Shown piece after piece: positions 11,319-21,860 of a stretch of 64,000 nucleotides of DNA. The first letter of the stretch is position 1. Each line of letters begins with the position of its first letter. The translations under genes and the position numbers were made by a program. Source of the stretch: Datisca glomerata (lineage: Eukaryota > Streptophyta > Magnoliopsida > Cucurbitales > Datiscaceae). The stretch lies in contig QANY01006259.1 in NCBI GenBank assembly GCA_003255025.1, positions 1,233,664 to 1,297,663 on the forward strand, in the 5' to 3' direction. The notes beneath the pieces are model-generated. The model was not told the origin of the DNA. It worked only from the letters and a program-made list of their open reading frames with translations, and did no database searches.

Positions 11319-12257
11319 TCTGATTATGACCACACCAGCTATCATCCACCAATCAGAAGCAAACAAATATTGACACAGTAGCTTCTTCAACCGCACAAAT
11401 GGACGATGCTCATAAAGCCACGCCACACTACCTCACTTGTAATAATTATGAGTAGTTACTTTAGTATACTCTAGTTACTTTTGTATTTGAGTTAAGTTAC
11501 TTTCTTGTATTATAAGGGTCTCTCACCCTTGTTGAGACTACGCATATTTTCCTTTTAGTGTTTAATAGAATTCTCATGTGCTGAGCGCTTATGTTTGCCC
11601 TTACACACTATCTCTAAATTCTCTCTCTCATCTCTTACCTCCATTAATTTCCTGCTCACACCTGCACATACAGAATGTTATTGTGTTCTAGAGCTCTAGT
11701 GCTCTCTAAACGTAAATTTGCCTTTTAATTTTCATAATAATTATTTATGAGACCATGTATGTACTAATGTGACATGTATATAACAATGACTATAAGCTCT
11801 ACTAGTCATGATCTTGTTGCTAACTCGAAGGTACTCAATGCGTAACTGTTAAGGCTGAGGAAGCACTCACTGTAGACTACAGTAAGTGCAGGAAACAATC
11901 AATGAACACTGAGTAGGAAGTAACCCAAGTCGTGTCTGGGTAAGGTCCGTTGAGCAGAGATTGTGTTAGGAATGTTGACCCCCGTAAAACTTTGACAAAC
12001 GTGCTCAGTTTGAGTTATTTTGTTATCTGGACTGACTGGACCTGCAGTGTTTAGCCCACTCACTTGATAGGTGCATGTGGGTATCGTGTGTTGATAGACG
12101 TGCTTAGTGTGAGTTATTTTGTTATCTGGACTGACTGGACCTGCAGTGTTTAGCCCCCTCACTTGATAGGTGTGCGTGGGTATCGCATTAGTTGGTATCA
12201 GAGCCATGATTAGTCTTGGTTATATTACTGTACATATCCTCTTTACATTAGGCATAC
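11319..12257 (+). promoter_or_regulatory. Virus intergenic region with TATA box and leader
   Basis: This 939-base region separates the ORF2 stop from the next ORF1 start. It holds gtattataag at 11508-11516 as a TATA-like box, then a long leader and the primer site at 12193-12206. The same region in V6 has a cleaner TATAAATGGG. Near 11700 there is ctaaacgtaaat, which is ctaaccgtaagtttc in V6 and resembles a splice donor. Two near-identical stretches (about 12000-12070 and 12090-12180, core tgagttattttgttatctgg) show a local duplication of about 93 bases not present in V6. Confidence 0.7.
12193..12206 (+). other. Virus primer-binding site for initiator tRNA-Met
   Basis: TGGTATCAGAGCCA is an exact match to the complement of the 3' end of plant initiator tRNA-Met, the universal minus-strand primer of caulimovirids. 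It lies about 50 bases before the ORF1 start, as expected, and is repeated at 20696. Confidence 0.92.
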
Positions 12258-14056
12258 ATGGTCACACACACACACATGTCTGATCATAACTCTGCATCTA
12301 TACAATCCATAGCTAATACAGTAACCTCCACCTGTGAGGTAACCGAATTAATTACATATCAAGATGTAAAAGAAGCCTTAGATAAATGGAGAAATCTTAA
12401 ACAATCTATAAAATCGGAACATTTGATTTCACTAGCCATAAAATCATTAAAACATTTGAATATGCCATCCCATTACAGCATAATGATGATGTTCTAAATC
12501 TGTTACATCTGCATGACTTATATCCATTTATGTAAAAATATAAGTATGTGCATATAGGCTTAGTGCAAATTGCATTAAAACACTTAACTCCGCTAGGACA
12601 GAACATCAGCATACAGTGCACCATTCGAGATGGTAGGTGTCTAAACTAGAAAGCTTCCCTTATGGGAGCCATAGAGACTAGATTATCTCATGAACCTGTT
12701 GATTTTAATATTTATCCAAATTTAAGTATTGCGCTGTCTAACAGCAATATAGCCAAATTACTTGAACTGAGAGTTCAATCACATGGCTATGATTATCTAC
12801 CAGGATTGTCTCCCTTTGTTACACTCTTTAGAATTAATCTTAAGGTTTTGACAACCTTGAATCCTTACCCCAGGAAGCAAAGTGAGCAAGGACATACAGT
12901 CCTTATTGATACTAATATGTTCCACAGCCAAGTGGTTGTTCCTCGGATGATTCCCTCGTCTGAAATCACCTTTCCTGCCACATGGCCAATTCCCTAGGTT
13001 GTCCCTACCAAACCTTTTATCAGACAATCCCTAGAAGATGTCTTCCAAACTCAAGGCGGCAATGTCTATCTTCATTTTCAAAAACCACCTCTACCTCTAA
13101 CCAGAAGCCTTTCTAATCTGAGCAGCCATAGTATTCCTCCCTATCAGGTAGAAATACCTGAATCTTCTCTGGCCTCCATAGCTGACCCTCTTAGCTCAGA
13201 TGAATCGGATCATTCTTTTCCCCTAAAGAATTAGATTCCTCATGGATCAGATTGGAATCATTCACATCAGCGAAAATTAGATTCCTCATGGTGTTAATGA
13301 ATCCACTATAAACAGAAGGCCAATGAGCCCAACCGCAAGTGACATGTAAATCAATATTTAGATGGATTTTACACCCAATATTGTGTTAAGACAAAGTCTT
13401 CACTAGGATTTTATGCAACCAAAATATAAGGATTTTAGAGATTGGTATTTCACCAACCATAGTCCTTTACAAATCTTAGATTTGAAGAACATGTACTACT
13501 TCCAGTTAAAATAGGATCAACGCCTTCAGTCTTTCCATGAATGGTATTACCAGCTCACTCAAAAAGTCAAAATAAAATATGTCCAACAGTTACAAGTTCT
13601 GACCAATATACAGAAAATGTGTATCACCACAACTGGTAGAACCGACCAAGCTATTTATCCACCACCATTATCCTTAGAGCTTGCTCCAGGACAAGGTAAT
13701 CAGAAACCATTGGTCACTAACCCCTATACTGAGGTGTCAGACAAGACCAACCATCATGACACTTTTAAGGTAAAAGATATTCTACCCTTATCCAAACAGA
13801 ATAATTACACCAACCTCTTCCTTCAAACTGTAGGAACACAGTTAACTAGGACTGAGGAACAGGTTTCTTAAATCCAGGAGATACAAGCTAAAACTCATCC
13901 ACCATAAAAACCCAAACTAACAATTGAACTAGTAACTCTTAAGCCTCTTTTAGATGTCTAGAATTTTAAATTAAGATTCAGTAAGAAGGAGGATGATTTC
14001 ATGGAAACCATTATGGATAAGATCAAGAATCTAAAGATCTCTACACCTGACAAGAG
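12258..14056 (+). pseudogene. Second ORF1 5' part: movement protein and start of coat protein (V3)
   Basis: This is the beginning of the next tandem unit. The start is either 12258 (MVTHTHMSDHN) or the internal Met at 12276; both are in frame. The N-terminal block 12258-12497 ends in a frameshift after EALDKW, and the movement-protein body continues at 12662-12997, ending at a stop where a Gln codon (CAG to TAG) is expected. A third block at 13617-13871 belongs to the linker before the coat protein (SLELAPGQGNQKPL). The segment ends at 14056, inside the coat-protein N-terminal region, at an inversion junction with V4. Confidence 0.7.
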
Positions 14057-14722
14057 CAATCTCTACTCAATGAACCTTACCCAGACATGACTTGGGTGAC
14101 GTCCCACTCAGTGTTCATTGATTATTTTCTAGACTTACTGTAGGCTACAGTAAGTGTTTTCTCAGCCTTAACAGTTACACATTGAGTACCTTTGAGTTAG
14201 CAACATGATAAAGACTAGTAGAGCTTATAGTCATGGTTATATACAGTTTATATTAATACATACATGGTCTCATGAATAGCTATTATGGAAATTCAAAGAG
14301 AAACTTACGGTTAGGGAGCACTGGAGCTCCTGAGCACAACAAAGTTATGTACGTGCAGGTGTGAGTAGGAATTTAGTGGAGGTAAGTAGAGGAAAGAGAT
14401 GAGAGAGATAATTTATAGAGAGAGTGTAAGGGAAACATAAGTGCTCAGCACATGAGCATTCTATTAAACACTAAAGGAAAAATATGCTTAGTCTGAACAA
14501 GGGTGAAAGGTCATTTTAAAATACAAGAAAGTAACTTTACTCAAATGCAAAAGTAACTAGAGTATACTAAAGTAACTACACACAATTATTACAACTCTTT
14601 ATGATAGAGGTAGTGTGGCATTGCTTTATGAGCATCGTCCACTTGTGCGGTTGGAGAAGCTACTGTGTCAATATTTGGTTGCTTCTACTTGTTATATGAC
14701 AGCTGATCTGGTCATAATCAGA

Positions 14723-16082
14723 TTAGCTTAGCTTTCCTTTTCCTTTATTGTCTTTATATAGGTGGTCTGAAATGATAGAAGCTAACGAGTCCCAAAAGTC
14801 AGCAATGGTTGGCTCTGGTGGGTCCGCTTCTAGTGACAGATTTGGTTTATCATCATTAAGATCTTGAATTTCACCTCCAAGGATGCTGAAGGCATTATGT
14901 TGGGTGAGGTCAAGGCTTAGATCAGTAGTAGGCACAATACTAGGAGATGATGGTGATTGCCTTGGTGGACTCGGGTTGGCACTTGATGTGGCTATGGAGG
15001 AAGTGTCAGATCCAAACACATGTAGGAACTTGTGTTTGACAAAGTCCATGGTTTTTACAGTTAATTCTTTTTCACTGATCTGGGAAAACTGTTGTTTAAT
15101 GAGATTTTGAGCATTCAAAAATGGATTTCTCATTGATACATGTAAAGGTTTTGGGACTGCTTCATAGCAGGCTTCTCCATAGGGTTTGATCAATTTGATT
15201 AATTCAGTTTAGTGGGGGTTCATTCCTTTATCCCACCATTTAGTGAAGAATATATGTTTTAATACAGGTATTCCATTCTGGTAATCACAGTTAAGATCAC
15301 ATTTCCAAATCCATGGGATATTGAACTATTAATAAAATGTACCAAAGCTTTGGATACGGTACTATTTTTATTGATAAGGGCATATTGTGAATGCCATTCT
15401 TTGAACTCAGTTTGTAGGATTTCAGGTAGAGTGTCAAACATAAGACCAAATATATCCCCCCAAGGAGGAACCAATTTGGTAATCCTACGTCTAATACTTC
15501 AGGGCATATACGGATAAACCATGTATGGTTACGTGTCAGATTTTGATAATAGAATGTATTTGTAAAGGATTCTATGTAATCCCAATAACTGTATTTTATG
15601 GTTTTCTGATGTGTCTCCATAGTTCTGGTAGTATGGAGATGTAGACCCCATTGATTGATGGAGATGAAATTTTAGATTACAGCCTTACTAAAAGTAATTG
15701 GGATGGTATTTCGGTTAGAGTCATGGAATGTATGTCTGATTTCCATGCTCCCAGATTGGACTACTATAGCTTCATAAATGTATCTATAGTGTTCAAATCT
15801 GGTTGGATACTGTTGTGTGGAGAGATAACGGGTCTTTATCTCCCATGGATCTTCCATCCATTTTTCATCATTCGGTTCAATTATGAGGATTATTTCCTCA
15901 AATATTCGGTTAGGAATATACTGTTTTGGTGTCAAGAGTACTTCTTCAGTACTCTTTCGAGTAGCCTCTTGTACACTGGGGAATTCTAATGGCTAGAAAA
16001 TCCCATCATTCGGATATTGCAGATTTGTTCTGCCACATCCGCGCCTATGAGAGCTACAGCCTCTTCCTCGGTTACTCATCAT
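14723..16082 (-). pseudogene. Virus ORF2, full-length but broken, copy V4 (function unknown)
   Basis: The start at 16082 encodes MMSNRGRGCSSHRRGCGRT, matching the head of copy V2. The N-terminal part runs open to a TAG after DGIF, where other copies have Trp (TGG). Further blocks are 15935-15672, 15620-15297 (frameshifted at about 15470) and 15193-14723. The last is the best preserved C-terminal half: it includes EPTIADFWDSLASIISD and the Ser/Pro-rich to acidic change seen in every copy. Despite the breaks, residues are well kept between copies, which suggests ORF2 was under selection before integration. No known domain is recognised. Confidence 0.75.
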
Positions 16083-16094
16083 TGGAGTTTGTTC

Positions 16095-17567
16095 CCTGTA
16101 AATACTCACGGGGTAGAAAATCCAGAAGAGAATTTTATTCACCTTTAATATATTCAATATCAAAATTAAATACAGATAAAATACTCTGCCATGATGCAAA
16201 TATTTGTTTCGATGCAAGGTTTTGTACATCTTTTTTGAAAATCTGTTTTACAGCAGAGCAGTCAACACGGATAAGAAAATATTGATTTAACATATCATCT
16301 TGAAATTTTAATACACATTTTACAATTGTTAAATATTCTTGTTTAATTGTCGGATAATTCTTTGCTGGTCCTTTCCAAGTACCAGAGATGAATCATAATA
16401 ATTTTTCTTTCTGAGTTTTGGGATTTACCTGTTACAGAATACCTCTATAACCTAGCTTAGAGGCATTGGTTTCTACAATTTTATGCCATGTAGGATGTGG
16501 TAAATTAATTTTTTGATTTTAACTTTAATATTCTTATTTGCTAATGCCCAATCTAATGTCCAAGGTGTAGGTTTCTTTTAAAGTCTTTTATTAAGCAGAG
16601 CAGTATCCTAAGCTAACTAGGGATAAAAATCATGGATATAATTCAAACTTCCTAAGAATCTTTATAATTATGTTTTATCTTTAATTTCATCTAAAAATTA
16701 AGATGCAAAATCTATACTGCGGTTAATAGTAATGATAGTGTCATTAAAAACATTATGGCCTAAGAATCTGACAGTTATTTGAAATAATTTTATTTTACTG
16801 GCAGATAATACTAAACCGTTCGGATAATAATATTCTTAAAAATATGAAGATGTTTAAAATGCTGATCTATGAATGATGAGAAGATTAAGACATCATCAAT
16901 GTAACAGATAATAAATGCAGTAGAAACATTAAAAATATCATTCATGATGTGCTAGAATTCAGATGGACCATTTTTTACACCAAATGGTTAAACATTTAAT
17001 TCAAAATGATCAAAGGGTACAGTAAAGGCAGTTTTATACTTGTCTGGTTCAGCTATTTGGATTTGCCAAAATCCTGATTTCAGATCAAATTTTGAAAAGA
17101 TCATTGAATCATAAAGTCTATTTAGTAGGACTTTTTTATTCGGGATTGGATATCTAATCCATCGTAATTCATCATTTAATGGTTTATAATTGCTCATTAA
17201 TCTAGGTGATTCTTTTTCTATCTCAGCATTTTTGTTTACATAGAAACCAGTAAAACTCCAAGGAGATTTACTAGGTCTAATTAATTTCTTGTGTAATAGG
17301 AATTCAATGTCAGTTTTGCAGAGTTCCAAATATTCCTTTTTCATTTGGCTTGGTCTAGATTTAGTAGGAATATTATTTTCATTGAAGTCTGATTGATATG
17401 GCAAAGAAATGATGTGCTTCTTTCTATCCCAAAAGGCATTAGGGATATCATTACAAATTTCATATTGAAATTCATGAAGAATTGTTTAAATTTTCTTTTG
17501 TATTGCGGGTTGTTGAATACACGGGTCAATTGTAAAAACGTGTATTTCTTTTTGTAACAGATTTAAC
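16095..17567 (-). pseudogene. Virus reverse transcriptase and RNase H, copy V4
   Basis: The RT block 17404-16988 is the longest RT reading frame in the window and keeps RYPIPNKK, FSKFDLKSGFWQIQIAEPDK and FTVPFDHFE. It ends where a GTG/TTA change and frameshift occur near 16988. The catalytic box still reads CYIDD on the minus strand at about 16893-16906. RNase H follows toward 16100 with the conserved Asp region replaced around 16470, where the expected ETDAS is read as ETNAS. The downstream end encodes the YLYLILIL and LKV region before ORF2. Stops and shifts make it non-functional. Confidence 0.8.
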
Positions 17568-17814
17568 TGATTGAGTGTCTTCAAATTGGCAACAGGATCG
17601 TGACAGGTAAAGCTTATAGTCATGGTTATATACAGTTTGCATTAGTATATACATGGTCTCATAAACAACTATTATGGAAATTAAAAGAGAAACCTACGAT
17701 TAGGGAGCAGTGGAGCTCCTGAGCACATTAACGTTCTGTATGTGCAGGTGTGAGCAGGAAATTAATGGAGGTAAAAGATGAGAGAGAGAATTTAGAGAGA
17801 GTGCTAAGCACATG

Positions 17815-17844
17815 AGTCCATGATTTTTACAGCTAATTCTTTTT
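17815..17844. repeat. Templated 30-bp filler copied from ORF2
   Basis: The 30 bases starting agtccatgatttttacagct are identical to 18468-18497 in the same orientation, about 650 bases away. They interrupt the intergenic leader, which continues on both sides as in other copies. Such filler is typical of error-prone double-strand-break repair. Confidence 0.85.
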
Positions 17845-18155
17845 TAAGAATATTATTTTTTAAGGGCAAACATAAGTGCTTAGCACATGAGCATTCTATT
17901 AAACACTAAAAAGAAAATATGCATTGTCTCAACAAGGGTGAGAGGCGCATTTATAATACAAGAAAGTAACTTAACTCAAATACAAAAGTAATTAGAGTAT
18001 AATAAAGTAACTACACATAATTATTACAAGTGAGGTAGTGTGGCGTGGCTTTATAGGCATCGTCCACTTGTGCGCTTGGAGAAGCTACTGTGTCAATATT
18101 TGGCTGCTTCTACTTGGTAGATGACAGCTGGTCTAGTCATAATCAGATTAGCTTA

Positions 18156-19323
18156 GCTTTCATTTTCCTTTATTGTCTTTATCTAGCTGGTCTGAAATGA
18201 TAGAAGCTAACGATTTCCAAAAGTCAGTAATGGTTGGCTCTTGTGGGTCCGCTTCTGGTGACAGATCTGGTAGATCATCATTAGGATCTTGACTTTCACC
18301 TCCAAAGATACTGAAGGCATTATGCTGCAAGAGGTCAAGGCTTAGATTAGTAGTAGGCACAGTGTTGGGAAATGATGGTGATTGCCTTTGTGGACTAGGG
18401 TTGGCACTTGATGTGGCCATGGAGGAAGTGTCAAATCCAAACACATGTAGGAACTGGTGTTTGACAAAGTCCATGATTTTTACAGCTAATTCTTTTTCAC
18501 TGATCTGGAGAAACTGTTGTTTATGAGATTTTGAGCATTCAAAAATGGATTGCTCGTTGATACTGGTAAAGGTTTAGGGACTGCTTCATAGCACGCTTGT
18601 CCATGAGTTTTAATCATTTTAATTAATTAAGTTAAGTGGGGGTTCATTCTTTTATCCCACCATTTAGTGAAGAATATACGTTTTAATACGGGTATATCAT
18701 TCTGATAATCACATTTAAAATCTCATTTCCAACTCCATGGGATATTGAATCGGATAATAAAATGTACCAATGCTTGGATACAGTACTATTTTTATTGATC
18801 AGGGCATATTGTGAATGACATTCTTTGAACTTAGTTTGTAGTATATCAGGTAGAGTATCAAACATAAGACCAAATTTATCCCACCAAAGGAGGAACCAAT
18901 TTGGTATTCATGTGTCTAATACTTCAGGACATATACGGATAAACTATGTATGGTTACGTATCCGATTTTGATAATAGAATATATTTGTAAAGGATTCTAT
19001 ATAAACTCAATAACTCTATTTTATAGTTCTCTGATGTATCTCCATAGTTCTGCTAGTATGGGGATGTAGACTCCATTGATTGATGGAGATGAAATTTTAG
19101 ATTACAGCCTTACTAAATGTAATTAGGCTGGTATTTCGGTTAGAGTCATGGAATGTATGTCTGATATCCATGCTCCCAAATTGGATTACTATAGCTTCAT
19201 AAATGTATCTATATTGTTCAAATTTGGTTGGACACTGTTGTGTAGAGAGATAACGGGTCTTTATCTCCCATGGATCTTTCATCCATTTTTCATCATTCGG
19301 TTCAATTATGAGGATTGTTTCTG
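18156..19323 (-). pseudogene. Virus ORF2 remnant, copy V5 (function unknown)
   Basis: This copy lacks the Gly/Arg-rich head because the inversion junction at 19323 cuts in after the ILIIKPN-like segment. Blocks at 19282-19097, 18865-18683 and 18474-18160 align with the other copies. The C-terminal block keeps the Ser/Pro-rich stretch, GGESQDPNDDLPDLSPEADP and FWKSLASIISD, but ends early at TGA after DNKGK, losing the last few residues. Frameshifts occur near 18770 and 18525. Confidence 0.75.
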
Positions 19324-19334
19324 CAGATATGCCC

Positions 19335-19908
19335 TGATCCTACAAACTGAGTTCAAAGAATGGCATTCACAATATGCTCTGGTCAATAAAAACAGTACCG
19401 TATCCAAAGTATTGGTACATTTTATTATCTGATTCAATATCCCATGGATTTGGAAATGAGATCATAAATGTGATTACCAGAATGGAATACCCGTGTTAAA
19501 ACGTATATTCTTCACTAAATGGTGGGATAAAGGAACGAACCCCCACTTAAGTGAATTAATCAAATTAATCAAAACCCAGGACAAGACTGCTATGAAACAG
19601 TCCCTAAACCTTTACCTATATCAACGAGCAATCCATTTATCAAACATCAGTGCGTTTGGATCTGACACTTCCTCCATGGCCACATGATTTGCCAACCCAA
19701 GTCCACAAAAACAATCACCATCATCTCCCAGTACTTTGCCTTCAGCATCGTTGGAGGTGAAAGTCAAGATCCTAATGATGATCTACCAGATCTGTCACCA
19801 AAAGCGGACCAACCAGAGCCAACCATTACTGACTTTTGGGACTCGTTAGCTTCTATCTTTTCAGACCAGCTTAATAAAGACAATAAAGCAAAAGAAAAGC
19901 TAAGCTAA
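19335..19908 (+). pseudogene. Virus ORF2 C-terminal remnant, copy V6
   Basis: The segment begins inside ORF2 and runs to the TAA at 19906-19908. Blocks 19493-19687 and 19684-19908 cover the region before and after the Ser/Pro-rich stretch. Part of both is deleted (no MDFVKH-like stretch). The acidic block GGESQDPNDDLPDLSPKADQ and the Lys-rich tail are kept. A TGA at 19687 and shifts break the frame. With segment V5 this forms an inverted repeat, discussed in the findings. Confidence 0.7.
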
Positions 19909-20759
19909 TCTGATTATGACCAGACCAGCTGTCATATAACAAACAGAAGCAACCAAATATTGACACCGTAGCTTCTCCAATCGCACAAGTGGACAATGCT
20001 CATAAAGCCACGCCACACTACCTCTATCATAAATACTTGTAATAATTATGTGTAGTTCCTTTAGTATACTCTAGTTAATTTTGTATTTGAGTTAAGTTAC
20101 TTTCTTGTATTATAAATGGGCATCTCACCCTTGTTAAGGCAACACATATTTTCCTTTTAGTGTTTAATAGAATGCTCACGTGCTAAGCACTTATGTTTGC
20201 CCTTACACACTCTCTCTAAATTCTCTCTCTCATCTTTTACCTCCATTAATTTTCTACTCACACCTGCACGTACATAACGTTGTTGTGCTCAGGAGCTCCA
20301 GTGCTCCCTAACCGTAAGTTTCTCTTTTAATTTCCATAATAGTTGTTCATGAGACCATGTATGCACTAATGTAAACTATATATAACCATGACTATAAGCT
20401 CTACTAGTCATGATCATGTTGCTAACTCGAAGGCACTCGATGTGTAACCGTTAAAGCTGAGGAAGCACTAACTGTAGACTATAGTAAGTCCTTAAAATAA
20501 TCAATGAACACTGAGTGGGACGTCACCCAAGTCACATCTAGGTAAGGTCTGGTGAGCAGAGATTACATTAGGACCGTTGAACCCTGTCAAACGTCGACAG
20601 ACGTGCTCAGTGTGAGTTATTTTGTTATCTAGTTTGAATGTACCTATATTGTTTATCCCCCTTACCGGATGGGTGCGCGTTGGTTAGCCGTGAGTTGGTA
20701 TCAGAGCCATGATTAGTCTTGGTTATAGTACTGTTTATATCCTCTTTACATTAGAATAC
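19909..20759 (+). promoter_or_regulatory. Virus intergenic region with TATA box, best preserved copy
   Basis: This 851-base region lies between the ORF2 stop and ORF1 start. TATAAATGGG at 20111-20120 is a good plant TATA box; transcription would begin roughly 30 bases later, giving a leader of about 600 bases as in other caulimovirids. A splice-donor-like ccgtaagtttctc lies at about 20309. The primer site is at 20696. Confidence 0.75.
20696..20709 (+). other. Virus primer-binding site for initiator tRNA-Met
   Basis: TGGTATCAGAGCCA, identical to the copy at 12193, about 50 bases before the ORF1 start region at 20760. It marks position 1 of the virus genome by convention. Confidence 0.92.
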
Positions 20760-21860
20760 ATGGTCACACACACATATGTTTGATCTTAGCTCTACATCTA
20801 TACAATCTGTAGCTAATACAGTAGCCTCCACAACCGAGGTAACCGAATTAACTGCATATCAATTGTAAAAGAAGCCTTAGATAAATGGACTATACCTAAG
20901 GTGAAACCTGAAACAATTTATAAAATTGGAACATTTGATTTCACTAGCCGTAAAATCATTAAAACATTTGAATATGCCATCCCATTACAACATAAAGATG
21001 ATGTCCTATATCTACTGCATCTGCATGATTTATATCCATTCATGCAAAAATATAAGTATGTGCATATAGGCTTAGTGCAAATTGCATTAAAAACTTTAAC
21101 TCTGCTAGGACAGAACACCAGCATATAGTGCTACCATAAAGATGGTAGGTGCCTGAACTAGAAAGCTTCTCTTATGGGAGCCATAAAGACTAGCTTATCT
21201 CATGGACCTGTTTATTTTAATATTTATCTGAATTTAAGTATTGCACTACCTGACAGCAATCTAGTTAAAGTACTTGAACTGAGAGTTCAATCCCATGGCT
21301 ATGATTATCTACCAGGATCGTCTCCCTTTGACATCTTATTTAGGATTCATCTTAAGGTTTTAACAACCTTAAATCCTTACACCAAGAAGCAAAGTGAGTA
21401 AGGACATACAATCCTTATTGATACTAATTTGTTCAACAGCCAAGTGATTGTACCTCGTATGATTCCCTGGTCTAATATCTCCTTTCCTGAAAACTAGCAA
21501 ATTCCCCAAGCTTTCCCTACAAGACCTGTCATCAGACAATCTCTCGAAGATGCCATCCAAACTCAAGGAGGCAATGTCTATCTTCATTTTCAAAAACCAC
21601 CTCTGCCTCTGACCAGAAGCCCTTCTTATCTGAGCAGCCATAGTATTCCTCCCTATGAGGTAGAAATACCTAAATTTTCTAGAGCCTCTGTAGCTGACCC
21701 TCTTGGATCAGAGGAATCTGATCATTCTTTTCCCCCGGAGGATCAGATTAGAGGAACTCACATCAGCAATAATCAGATTACTAATGGTGTTTATGAATCC
21801 ACCATAAACAGAAGGCCAATGAGCCCAACCGCAAGTGACATGCAATTTCATATTTAGATG
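20760..21860 (+). pseudogene. Virus movement protein region of ORF1, copy V6
   Basis: This is the most continuous movement-protein copy. After a frameshift near 20865 (a base lost in the EVKEAL-like stretch) the frame is nearly continuous from 20901 to beyond 21840, broken only by stops at about 21126, 21398, 21494 and 21855. Conserved blocks are FEYAIPLQHKDDVLYLLHL, FNIYLNLSIALPDSNL and DYLPGSSPFDILF, followed by a Pro/Ser-rich linker (SSHSIPPYEVEIP). The protein would act at plasmodesmata in cell-to-cell movement. The stop pattern suggests point decay rather than large rearrangement. Confidence 0.65.

Larger units (their letters stand above)
4392..14056 (+). mobile_element. Endogenous caulimovirid segment V2/V3, tandem 1.2 genome units
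   Basis: This is the longest continuous virus segment. It reads movement protein, coat protein, zinc knuckle, protease, RT, RNase H, ORF2 and intergenic region, then movement protein and coat protein of a second unit. The word gaggtaac near the start of the movement protein occurs at 4396 and again at 12336, so the tandem period is 7,940 bp, a normal caulimovirid genome size. Such head-to-tail units are typical of integrated pararetroviruses. Separate movement and coat domains in ORF1 plus an ORF2 fit florendoviruses better than badnaviruses or petuviruses. Both borders are inversion junctions. No unit is intact. Confidence 0.88.
14057..17567 (-). mobile_element. Endogenous caulimovirid segment V4 (RT, RNase H, ORF2, intergenic)
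   Basis: On the minus strand this segment reads from the start of the RT region (17567) through RNase H, ORF2 (16082 to 14723) and most of the intergenic region (14722 to 14057). The left border is a head-on junction with V3, where agagc runs into aatctctactc. The right border at about 17567 joins the RT start directly to intergenic sequence of segment V5, with the shared word attgag. The TATA-like element is degraded here (tattttaaaat). Confidence 0.85.
17568..19323 (-). mobile_element. Endogenous caulimovirid segment V5 (ORF2 + intergenic)
   Basis: On the minus strand the segment reads ORF2 (19323 to about 18160) and intergenic region (to 17568). It carries a TATA-like TATAAATG on the minus strand near 17950. 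A 30-base block at 17815-17844 is a copy of ORF2 sequence at 18468-18497 inserted in the intergenic leader. The right border is a head-to-head junction with V6 near 19323-19335, with a short scrambled filler (tgcagatatgccctgatcc). Confidence 0.85.
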
